From the NCBI GenBank assembly GCA_015709575.1, contig CP054190.1, positions 2,044,616-2,108,615 on the forward strand: 64,000 nt of DNA, in the 5' to 3' direction. A program made the position numbers and the translations under genes. Numbering within the stretch: the first letter of the stretch is position 1; every line of letters begins with the position of its first letter. The notes under the pieces were generated by a model that saw only the letters and a list, made by a program, of their open reading frames with translations, was not told the DNA's origin and did not search any database. Source of the DNA: Planctomycetia bacterium (lineage in GTDB: Bacteria > Planctomycetota > Phycisphaerae > UBA1845 > Fen-1342). Below, piece by piece: positions 9,507 to 17,069 of this stretch.

Positions 9507-11759
9507 TCAGCACGCCTTCATCCCCCGTCGATCGGAACTGGCGGCGACCGGCGTCACCTTCAACGGCACCAGCGCCGCTCCGTCGTCGGCCTGCACGCGC
9601 ACGGGCACGGACTTGAACGCCGGCGTCTGCGAGAGCTCATCCGCCACGCGCGGGACGAGCACGTTTGCCTCGGGGTAGTACATCGCCGCGCACCCGGCGT
9701 GAATGTCGAACTCGCGCGCCAGAATTCCGCGCATGACACCCGCGGCGCTGCGGACTGCCACCGGCTGGTTCGGACGGATGCCGCGGATGCGCATGTCCTG
9801 CGCGTTCATGAGAATGACGTCGCGGCGCTCCTGCCCGCGATAGACGTCCTCCTCCTCGTAAACAACCGTGTTGAACTGCCCCTCGCTGCGGATCGTGGTG
9901 AGCAGCAGCTCATCATCCGCGCGCTCGACGCGCGGCAAGTTCGACGCGAAGAACCGTGCCCGCCCGGCGGGCATCGCGAATCGCGGCTCGTGCAGAATGC
10001 GCCCGTTGACGTGAAATTCGCCGCCCCCGGCGTCGATCCTCGCCAACGGCTCGAAGCCGGGAACCACGGCCGCGATGATTTCGCGAATCTCGCGATGCCG
10101 AGTCAGAGCGGCCCAGTCGATCGGGCCGTCGCGCCCGAGCACGTCGCGGGCGATCGCGGCGACGATCTCGACCTCGCTGCGCGGACCGGGCAGCCGCGGC
10201 GGCCCGCCGTCGCTGACCCGGACAAGGCTGAACATGCTCTCCTGCGTCGTCGGCTGCGCCTCTTCGTCGCGAGCGCACGTCGGAAGAATCAACGTGCGAC
10301 CGGCTCGGCCTTGGACGTGGCCGGTGTTCATCGTCGTGCTGATGTAGACGATCGAGTCCAACCGGCCGATGGCGTCGCGGGCGAAGCGCGCATCGGGCGA
10401 TGCGCCGAACAGGTTGCCGCCCAGGCACCAGCCGTTGCGAAGCCGCCCCTCGTGCGCGGCGCGCAGACTGGCGAGCGTGTCGAGGCCGGGCGTGCGCGGC
10501 AGCTTCACGTCGAAGCGCTGCTCCAGCGCGGCGAACACCGCGTCCTTGAGCTGAGGCGTGACGCCCACTGAGCCGATTCCCTGCACGTTGCTGTGCCCGC
10601 GGATGGGCATCAGCCCGGCGCCGGGGCGACCGACCATGCCGCGCAGCAGCGCCAGCGCGGCGATGGCGCGCACGTTCTCCACGCCGAAGCGGTGATGCGT
10701 AATGCCCATGGTCCAGGCGAACACGGCCGCCCGCGACCTCGCATAGCGAGCGGCGATGTCGCGCATCTGCGACTGGGATACCCCCGCGGCCGACTCCAGT
10801 TGCTGCCAACCGGCCTCTCGCAGAAACGCGGCGTAGGCATCAAAGCCCTCGGTGTGGCGATTGATGAAGCCGCGATCCTCCGCCCCGGATTCAAGAATCG
10901 ACTTGCCGATGCCGGCCAGCAGCGCCGCGTCGCCGCCGACCAGCGGCTGCACGTAAAGCGACGCGATGGGCGAGCCGAACAGCAGGCTGCGCAGATCGGA
11001 AGGCACGCGGAAGTTGACCAGCCCCACTTCGCGCAGCGGGTTGACGACCACGACCTCGCCGCCGCGGCGCCGCAGCTCCACCAGCGTCCGCATCAGGCGC
11101 GGGTGATTGGAGGCGGGGTTTCCGCCGATCAGCATCAGGAAGTCGCAGCGGTCAAGGTCTTCGAGCGCGACGGTGGCGGTGCCGGTGCCGATCACTGACT
11201 GCAGGCCGACGCCGCTGGCCTGATGGCAGTAGTAACTGCAGTTGCTGATGTTGTTCGTACCGTAGACGCGCGCGAACAACTGCAGCAGAAACGCGGCTTC
11301 GTTCGATGATCGGCCGCTGAAGTAGAAAAAGTTCTCGTCCGGTGCAGTCTCGCGCAGGCGATCCGCGCAGAACTGCAGCGCCTGCTCCCACGAAACCGGG
11401 CGGAAATCGGCATCCGGACCATCCGCAAACACCGGGTCATTGAGTCGGCCGAGCGATTCCAATTCGCGTGGCGAGAGCGTGCGCAGCGCCGCCGCGTCGT
11501 ATCGCGACCAGAATTCCGGCGCGATCCGCCCCTGCATGTCGGCCACCATCGCCTGCATCGACTTCTTGCAGATCTCGGGGAAGTGCCCGGCCTCGTTGAC
11601 CATACCGCCGCGCTGCCCGCCCATGCCGAGCGCGCAGGTCTTGCAGGCATTACGGGTGCGGAGCGCCCGGTAGAAGCGCAGCAACCCCCCGGCTTCGCGC
11701 GCTTTGCGAAGCGAATAGCGAATCGCCGCCCATCCACCGCCGGAGCGCGGGAGCTTCAT
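9507..11759 (-). CDS. FdhF/YdeP-type molybdopterin oxidoreductase alpha subunit
   Basis: 750 aa. Molybdopterin oxidoreductase core domains run from about residue 85 to 560 (RPVSWEQALQFCADRL, GGNPASNHPRLM, VNPLREVG, GRPGAGLMPIRGHSNVQG), followed by a dinucleotide-binding C-terminal domain (TIRSEGQFNTVVYEEEDVYRG). This pattern is that of the TIGR01701 clade (E. coli YdeP), related to formate dehydrogenase H. The Mo-ligand position appears as Cys in SYYCHQASG. Only three N-terminal Cys (CKTC and EIC) are present, so a complete FdhH-type 4Fe-4S site is doubtful. No beta subunit, FdhD or molybdopterin synthesis gene lies nearby. YdeP homologues are linked to acid resistance; the substrate here is unknown. 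Confidence 0.82.
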   Translation of the reverse strand: MKLPRSGGGWAAIRYSLRKAREAGGLLRFYRALRTRNACKTCALGMGGQRGGMVNEAGHFPEICKKSMQAMVADMQGRIAPEFWSRYDAAALRTLSPRELESLGRLNDPVFADGPDADFRPVSWEQALQFCADRLRETAPDENFFYFSGRSSNEAAFLLQLFARVYGTNNISNCSYYCHQASGVGLQSVIGTGTATVALEDLDRCDFLMLIGGNPASNHPRLMRTLVELRRRGGEVVVVNPLREVGLVNFRVPSDLRSLLFGSPIASLYVQPLVGGDAALLAGIGKSILESGAEDRGFINRHTEGFDAYAAFLREAGWQQLESAAGVSQSQMRDIAARYARSRAAVFAWTMGITHHRFGVENVRAIAALALLRGMVGRPGAGLMPIRGHSNVQGIGSVGVTPQLKDAVFAALEQRFDVKLPRTPGLDTLASLRAAHEGRLRNGWCLGGNLFGASPDARFARDAIGRLDSIVYISTTMNTGHVQGRAGRTLILPTCARDEEAQPTTQESMFSLVRVSDGGPPRLPGPRSEVEIVAAIARDVLGRDGPIDWAALTRHREIREIIAAVVPGFEPLARIDAGGGEFHVNGRILHEPRFAMPAGRARFFASNLPRVERADDELLLTTIRSEGQFNTVVYEEEDVYRGQERRDVILMNAQDMRIRGIRPNQPVAVRSAAGVMRGILAREFDIHAGCAAMYYPEANVLVPRVADELSQTPAFKSVPVRVQADDGAALVPLKVTPVAASSDRRGMKAC

Positions 11760-11778
11760 TCCCGGATCATACGCTCGA

Positions 11779-12153
11779 TCAGCGCTGCATCGGCTTCCAG
11801 AGGCCGACCGCGTTGCCCTCGGGGTCTGTGAACCACGCGAAGTGGCCCATCTGCGGAACTTCCGTGGCGGGGATCAGCGTCTTGCCGCCGAGCTTTTCTG
11901 CCTTGGCAAGCGTGCCCGGAATGTCGTCAACCATGGCGTAAATCGTCACGTACTGGTGCGGCGGGTGCCCGAGGCAATTGATGTGGCCGCCGATGCCGTC
12001 CGTGGGCTTCTCGACGTGCCCGCCGAGGTTGGCGATCATCCCCATGTTCGGCATGCCCGGCACATACTCCCAGCCGAGCAACTGGCCGTAGAAGCTTTTG
12101 GTCTTTTCCAGGTCCTTGCAGCCGATCTCGAAGTGAACAACCGGAGCGGGCAT
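11779..12153 (-). CDS. VOC/glyoxalase-family protein
   Basis: 124 aa, a single glyoxalase/bleomycin-resistance (vicinal oxygen chelate) domain: VVHFEIGCKDLEKTKSFYGQ opens the first beta-alpha-beta-beta-beta unit, and HFAWFTDPEGNAVGLWKP closes the second. H7, H104 and nearby acidic residues could ligate metal. It starts at the ATG at 12153, with AGGAAAGGA about 9 nt upstream; the longer open frame is a shadow. It ends 19 bp before the start of the molybdopterin oxidoreductase gene on the same strand, so the two may be cotranscribed. The substrate cannot be told. Confidence 0.82.
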   Translation of the reverse strand: MPAPVVHFEIGCKDLEKTKSFYGQLLGWEYVPGMPNMGMIANLGGHVEKPTDGIGGHINCLGHPPHQYVTIYAMVDDIPGTLAKAEKLGGKTLIPATEVPQMGHFAWFTDPEGNAVGLWKPMQR

Positions 12154-12339
12154 GAGACGGTCCTTTCCTGCGACGATGAAACGAGGCTGCGGTCGGGCAT
12201 GCCTCCCCGGAGCAGCGGCGACCCGCTGCGCGTCGCGATTGCCGCATCCTATCGTGCGATCACGGTCCATCCAAGATGACTCGCGGGAGTTCATCCGTCC
12301 GGATAGGCTCACCTCAGAACTCAAACGGGGAGCTTCACC

Positions 12340-13110
12340 ATGGCAGCCAGAAAAGCCAGCCGCCCGGCGAAATCGAGAAAGTCCGCAGCTTCGGCGCGCC
12401 GCGAACCGCTCCGACGAATCGCGTCTGAAAGCACGCGCCAGCGCCCCGCCGCACCATCCGGCGCTCGACGGCGACAAAAACCAAACAAATCGTCACCGGG
12501 CGGCGCCTCGGCGAAATCGACGCGGCCGTCACCGCCGGCCCGCCCTGTGCCGAAGCTGCGCTTTGAATCGCTGACGCCGCAGCGCTGGGGCGACCTGTGC
12601 GCGCTATTCGGCGAGCGCGGCGCATGCGGCGGTTGCTGGTGCATGCACTGGCGACTTCCGGCGGCGGAATACACCGCCGGCAAGGGGGCAAAAAACCGCG
12701 GTCGCCTGAAGGCGCTGGTCGATTCCGGACGCGCGTCGGGAGTGATTGCCTACGCCGGCGATCGGCCGATCGGCTGGGCGGCGGTTGAGCCGCGCTCGGT
12801 GTTCGTGCGCCTCGGATCTTCGCGCGTGCTGCGGGGCGGCGATGACCTCCCGGTGTGGTCGGTGCCCTGCCTGTTCGTCCTGTCGGAGTTTCGCAATCGC
12901 GGGGTGTCGATCGAGCTGCTGAAGGCGGCATCGGCACATGCAAAGTCCCGTGGAGCGCGCGTGCTGGAGGGTTATCCTGTCATCCCGCGTCGTGAAAAGA
13001 TGCCCGCTGCGTTTGCCTGGACGGGCACGCTGTCCGCGTTCGTCGCGGCCGGGTTCGAGGAATTCGTGCGGCACTCCCCGGTGCGGCCGGTCATGCGGAA
13101 GGCGCTCTGA
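12340..13110 (+). CDS. GNAT acetyltransferase with basic N-terminal tail
   Basis: 256 aa. Residues 1-72 are a Lys/Arg/Ser/Pro-rich disordered tail. The GNAT domain follows: GACGGCWCMHWR near residue 95 (a Cys-rich motif of one GNAT subfamily), VIAYAGDRPIGWAAVEPR as the central strands, then CLFVLSEFRNRGVSIELLKAA as the acetyl-CoA pyrophosphate loop region. The tail resembles histone-like nucleic-acid-binding tails, so it may tether the enzyme to DNA or RNA; this is inference. The acceptor is unknown. The tail could be shorter if an internal start is used, but ATG at 12340 is plausible. Confidence 0.72.
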   Translation: MAARKASRPAKSRKSAASARREPLRRIASESTRQRPAAPSGARRRQKPNKSSPGGASAKSTRPSPPARPVPKLRFESLTPQRWGDLCALFGERGACGGCWCMHWRLPAAEYTAGKGAKNRGRLKALVDSGRASGVIAYAGDRPIGWAAVEPRSVFVRLGSSRVLRGGDDLPVWSVPCLFVLSEFRNRGVSIELLKAASAHAKSRGARVLEGYPVIPRREKMPAAFAWTGTLSAFVAAGFEEFVRHSPVRPVMRKAL

Positions 13111-13151
13111 GCCATGATGCCGGTTGAATCGACGGGACGTGAGGATTCGCG

Positions 13152-14570
13152 ATGATCGTGCTGGCGCTCTGCCTGATGTGGTTGACTCCTGATAACGAGG
13201 CGTTGCTCCGCAGAGCAGCGGAAATCCCGGCGTCGAAGCGCATGGAGCGTGTCCTTGAACTGTCGGGTGGTCAACCGGAGTCACCCGCGTGGCGCGATTA
13301 TGCGGCCGCATCCGATGCAATGGTCACTTGGTTCAATCTCGCGGTTTCGCAGGATGCGGAGTCTTCCGCGCTGGCGGATGCGATCGAGCAGAACATGGGG
13401 CGCATGCTGCTGACCGACGACTGGACAATCTCGCAGGAATTCATGATTCGGCGCTACCTGGAGCTGAACGCCGAGGCATTGGCGCTTATCAGGCGGGCGA
13501 CGGATCGACCAATCCTGGGGTTGCCGGCGGAGGGGATCCTTCGGCCCAGTGCGCTGAACTTCTCGCATGCGATTCGACCCTTCACGGCGGGGCGACTGGC
13601 GTTGCTGAAAGCGGCCGACGACGCGCGACGGGGTGAGTGGAAACAGGCCTGGGAATGGAATCACCGCGCGGCCTGCTGCACGCAGCACCTGATGCAGCTC
13701 GCGTCAGTCATCGCGCGCGGAGCCGCCTGGGCGTCCGAAGCGCGGCAGCGCGCCCAGGCGCTGGCGTTCGTGCATCGCGCGCCAGAGCACGCGCCGCGCG
13801 ACCCCCTGTGGCGCGACGCAGCCGCCGCGGCGAGAACGGCTTCATGGGACGCAGTGACCGAAGCCGAGCTGCTGCTGACGCTGGACTACACCGAGCGGCT
13901 GGCGGCCTGGGCGAGCGGCGCTGCGGACGAGGAAATTGGCTCCATCGTGGAGGTGGCGGTCGCCGGTTTGGGAGATGAGGAAGGCAAAGGCGCCCTGGGG
14001 GATGGCGGGATGCGATTCGACAGCGTCGCGGAGTTTCGCAAGGCGATGCGCGGCTGGACCTCCGCAAAGCAACTGGAGACGGAGGTCGCGCTCGGGCGTA
14101 TCTACGCCGACTGGAACCAGCGCCCGTTTCATGAGTGCCTGCGCGAGATACGCGAGCGCGGCGATGAGGCCGAGTTACGCCGCCGCGTGCGCGCGGCGCT
14201 GATCCGGTCGCCGGCGAGCCGGTTGTTTCACGGTGTTTTCTCGCAGCCCCCGGAGCACTCGCGCCGTCGTGCCGAGCATTCCCGCATGACCGCTGCGGCA
14301 GTGAGTGCGATTGTGAAACTGACCGCGCATCAACAACGTCACGGGGTGCTGCCGAAGTCGCTGGCGGAAGTCTGCGGGGCCGAACTGCCGCTGGATTCCT
14401 ACAGCGGCACGCCGCTGGTGTACCGCCAAATCGGCGACGCGGAATTCACGCTCTACAGCGTCGGCTTCGACGGCGATGACGATGGCGGCAGGGTCACCCC
14501 AATCGGGGGAACGGAAGACGGAGATTACGTCTTCTGGCCGCCGGTCGTTCCGAAGTGGGTTGGGAACTGA
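13152..14570 (+). CDS. Exported hypothetical protein, paralogue of the 8043-9407 gene
   Basis: 472 aa. A short hydrophobic N-terminus (MIVLALCLMWLT) may act as a signal segment. The helical body carries WNHRAACCTQHLMQLA and similar stretches. The C-terminal 75 residues (LPLDSYSGTPLVY, YSVGFDGDDDGG, GDYVFWPP) match the end of the 8043-9407 protein, and the order of segments is the same, so this is a diverged paralogue about 4 kb away on the opposite strand. GAGG lies about 8 nt before the ATG. No function is known to me. Confidence 0.62.
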   Translation: MIVLALCLMWLTPDNEALLRRAAEIPASKRMERVLELSGGQPESPAWRDYAAASDAMVTWFNLAVSQDAESSALADAIEQNMGRMLLTDDWTISQEFMIRRYLELNAEALALIRRATDRPILGLPAEGILRPSALNFSHAIRPFTAGRLALLKAADDARRGEWKQAWEWNHRAACCTQHLMQLASVIARGAAWASEARQRAQALAFVHRAPEHAPRDPLWRDAAAAARTASWDAVTEAELLLTLDYTERLAAWASGAADEEIGSIVEVAVAGLGDEEGKGALGDGGMRFDSVAEFRKAMRGWTSAKQLETEVALGRIYADWNQRPFHECLREIRERGDEAELRRRVRAALIRSPASRLFHGVFSQPPEHSRRRAEHSRMTAAAVSAIVKLTAHQQRHGVLPKSLAEVCGAELPLDSYSGTPLVYRQIGDAEFTLYSVGFDGDDDGGRVTPIGGTEDGDYVFWPPVVPKWVGN

Positions 14571-14623
14571 CGCCCCGGTCGCGAAGCGCCCCGTCGCCGT
14601 GCGCGCCAGCTGCTATAGTCAAA

Positions 14624-14899
14624 CTACTTGCGCCGGGCTGCCGCGGCGCGCGCCAGCGCGCGATCGGCCGGGATTCGAGCATGGAGCATCGCATCGGCGA
14701 CGCGGTAGGCAATCGCCGCGATGCGCCGGGCTTTCTCATCGTCGTTGATGTCGGGCGTGTTGTGATGCGAACCGACGCCGGCGATCCACATCCCGGCGAA
14801 CCAGTCGCGCAGTGACACTGCCGCCGGCTGCGACGTGTCGATCGGAACGACCATGAAGCCGGCCGCCTGGATGGCGCGATGCAGCGCTGGCTCGTCCAT
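14624..14899 (-). CDS. Small hypothetical protein
   Basis: 91 aa from the ATG at 14899 (AAGGGAG 13 nt upstream); the open frame reaches 15160, but that part looks like non-coding Arg/Pro-rich sequence. It is a mixed, soluble protein with DWFAGMWIAGVGSHHNTPDI in the middle and an Ala/Arg-rich C-terminal helix. I do not recognise it. It is convergent with the gene that ends at 14570. Confidence 0.45.
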   Translation of the reverse strand: MDEPALHRAIQAAGFMVVPIDTSQPAAVSLRDWFAGMWIAGVGSHHNTPDINDDEKARRIAAIAYRVADAMLHARIPADRALARAAAARRK

Positions 14900-15084
14900 A
14901 CCGCGTGAAACTCCCTTGGCTCGGCGCGGATCGACCGGGTTCGGTGCGTCCGCCTTACTGGTTATCGGGGGATTTACCCACGCAGGCTGAACGTGCGCCG
15001 GCCACGGGTGGAGCGCGCGCCCGGGCGGTCCCGGACCGTGTCTGTCGGGCCGCCGCGGAATTTGCGTCGTGCGTGTTGAGAACG

Positions 15085-15366
15085 TCAGGCCGGACACGCC
15101 GGCGCGGCGCCGAGGTCGATCCATCCGGCATACACGGCTCCGGCAGCGCCGGTCGTGCAAATGCCGAGGATCAGCGCAAGAACCGCCAGAACGCGCTGCT
15201 CACGACCAGCCAGCGCAATTCCGGCGCAAATCGCACCGGCCGGCCCGCCCAGGTACAGCATGCTCGGACCGAGCATGGCAAGCGGACCTCAGGTAAAGAC
15301 CTGTCCGCGGATCAGGGCCGCTCCCAGGATCGGCGACAGCGAGAATAGCAGGGCCTGGAGGCTCAT
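15085..15366 (-). pseudogene. Small membrane protein gene broken by an in-frame TGA
   Basis: A ribosome site (GGAGAG, 8 nt) precedes an ATG at 15366, and 25 codons later the frame meets TGA at 15289-15291. The same frame continues open from there to 15085. If the TGA is read as Trp (TGG), one 93-residue protein with about three membrane helices results: MSLQALLFSLSP, PAGAICAGIAL and VLALILGICTTGAAG, a style close to DUF4190-like proteins. A G-to-A nonsense change, or a base-call error, is the simplest reading. Translation could restart at the ATG at 15276 and give a 63-residue product. Confidence 0.42.
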
Positions 15367-15676
15367 GGTTTCACTCTCCGCGCGGCGACGCGTATGTTCT
15401 CATCGGATCGTGCGGGTCGCCACAGTGACAGCCGAGCGATTCTATCCCGCTATCGCCGGGGCGCTGTCATTCATTGCGGCGGCTTGCGAAGGGTCATTCA
15501 GACGACTCGCCCGCGTGGAGGAGGGAGCGCGGGGGTTCGCCGCCTAGCGCCCCCGCGGTCCGGAGCGTCCGCTATCCTTTGCTCATGGCGTGTGTCTGAC
15601 GCTCTCGCACAATCTGCGCTTCGCGATGTGCCATCGAAGCGCGCGGCGAGGACTTCGGCGAGTTCAGGAGTAGAAC
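15367..15676. other. Gene-free stretch
   Basis: I see no gene here. The ribosome site AGGAG just before the ATG at 15677 belongs to the next lipoprotein. An imperfect GACAGC...GCTGTC pair near 15427-15471 is too widely spaced to call. Confidence 0.4.
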
Positions 15677-16033
15677 ATGCGAACGGCGGGACGAGCGTTA
15701 CTCGTGTGCGGGCTGACGGCGCTGCTCTTCGGGTGCGCGGAAAAGTTTACGCGCGAGCGTTTCGACATCATCGCAGTCGGCGTCGAGGATCGCGAGGACG
15801 TGATTCGCACGCTCGGCGAGCCGCGCTACGAGGCAGGCGACGAGATGTACTTCGAAGACCTCGACCGCAACCTGCATGCGCGGGTGTTCTTCGGGCCGGA
15901 CGGTCGCGTGCGCGGCAAAGAGTGGATGGACGCACGGCGCGGGGAGTGGGACGGTCGCCATCCGGATTCAGACCCCCCGCCGCAGGGCGAGGTGCGCGAG
16001 TCGCGGCGCAGGAACACGACGGTCAAGCCGTGA
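15677..16033 (+). CDS. Lipoprotein with BamE/SmpA-like domain
   Basis: 118 aa. A lipoprotein signal peptide ends at LLFGC (Cys20). The mature part includes VGVEDREDVIRTLGEPRYEAGDEMYFED, the pattern of BamE/SmpA-type folds (a helix-turn with LGEP, followed by strands). The last 30 residues are charged and disordered. AGGAG lies 8 nt before the ATG. Family members are small outer-membrane accessory lipoproteins; this one has no Bam gene nearby, so the role is not assigned. Confidence 0.65.
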   Translation: MRTAGRALLVCGLTALLFGCAEKFTRERFDIIAVGVEDREDVIRTLGEPRYEAGDEMYFEDLDRNLHARVFFGPDGRVRGKEWMDARRGEWDGRHPDSDPPPQGEVRESRRRNTTVKP

Positions 16034-16077
16034 GCATCCGCGCCGCGTAAGGCGAACACGGCGTCTGTTGCGGAAAC

Positions 16078-16168
16078 CGGAGAGGGCGGGATTCGAACCC
16101 GCGGTACCGGCATTCACCAGTACGACGGTTTAGCAAACCGTTGCCTTCAGCCGCTCGGCCACCTCTCC
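16078..16168 (-). tRNA. tRNA-Ser (anticodon GCT)
   Basis: The acceptor stem GGAGAGG (16162-16168) pairs with CCTCTCC (16079-16085), with G73 at 16078. The anticodon stem ACGGT/ACCGT encloses loop TTGCTAA (anticodon GCT), the T-loop is GGTTCGAATCC, and a long variable arm is present, as expected for serine. It is 91 nt; CCA is not encoded. Confidence 0.95.
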
Positions 16169-16399
16169 CTGCCGGGTTCGCCGGCCGCTGACTTTCATCG
16201 GCGGTCGGCCTGGTCCGGGCAAAGCCGCGGCATTGTTGCCCGGTTCCCGCCGCGAGTCAACGATGACGCGGCCGCGTGGAACGACGTTCGGCGCGTCGGC
16301 ACCGGAGGCGACCCATTGGGCGCTGACCGCTCGACATCGCAAACGGTCGCTTCTGCGCGACGCCCGACGCACCCGCCTCCGGCGTGCCATGCGCTCTCA

Positions 16400-16960
16400 A
16401 TGGCCGTATGGGCCGCGCCGCTGCTTTTCGCGGCCGCCGGCTGCGCCTACCGCGTCACTCCGCCTGCTGACGTGCGCCACCCGGCGACGGTCTACGTCGC
16501 CGACCTGGGCTATCACGCCAGCCTGCTGCTGCCGGCCGGCGACGGCGGCTACGCAGAGTTCGCCTACGGACAGTGGCGCTGGTTCGCGCTGAACGAAGAC
16601 ACGTGGCTGGACGGCATTGGGGCGATGCTGATACCTCAGCGCGGAGCCCTCGCGCGGCGAATACTGGTCGCACCGAAAAATGAGCGCGAGCTGAGTTCCG
16701 CGATCGGATCAGAGGCTGTGCTTTCGATCGTTGTCGAAGCGCGCAATGCCGCGGAGTTGCTCAGCCGATTGACGCAGCGGTGGGAGCAGGCGGCGCAGAC
16801 AGCGCACTACAACCCGGTCATCGGCATGACGCTGGTTCATGATCCCAGCCGCTATTCCGCGCTGCATAACTGCAACAGTGTCGTTACCGACTGGCTGCGC
16901 GAACTGGGCTGCCGCGTTCGCGGCGGTGCGCTGTGGGCCGACTTCCGGTTGGCCGACTGA
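16400..16960 (+). CDS. Lipoprotein, DUF2459-like
   Basis: 186 aa from the ATG at 16400, chosen because it directly precedes a lipoprotein signal (AVWAAPLLFAAAGC, Cys15); the 28 codons before it look non-coding. VYVADLGYHASLLLP, YGQWRWFALNE and LHNCNSVVTDWLRELGCRV recall DUF2459 (conserved His, then Asn-Cys-Asn...Trp-Leu), a family of unknown function with a papain/NlpC-like look in which Cys and His could form a catalytic pair. The assignment is by motif likeness only. It is convergent with the NagB-LmbE gene. Confidence 0.55.
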   Translation: MAVWAAPLLFAAAGCAYRVTPPADVRHPATVYVADLGYHASLLLPAGDGGYAEFAYGQWRWFALNEDTWLDGIGAMLIPQRGALARRILVAPKNERELSSAIGSEAVLSIVVEARNAAELLSRLTQRWEQAAQTAHYNPVIGMTLVHDPSRYSALHNCNSVVTDWLRELGCRVRGGALWADFRLAD

Positions 16961-17069
16961 CATTTCCCGCCGGCTGATCTCCCGGATGCGCGTGTGGCGC
17001 ACGCATCATCGCGCCATCGCAGGTGTCTGCACGCCATTCAATCGCGGCTCCGGGCGCCAGCGGATGGAA

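Noticed and set aside
15085-15366. Selenocysteine reading of the in-frame TGA
   Set aside because: No redox motif surrounds the codon and Trp fits the membrane protein context better; no SECIS-like hairpin is evident just after it.
16984-17006. Hairpin GATGCG...CGCATC as terminator between convergent genes
   Set aside because: The stem has mismatches and no T tract on either strand.
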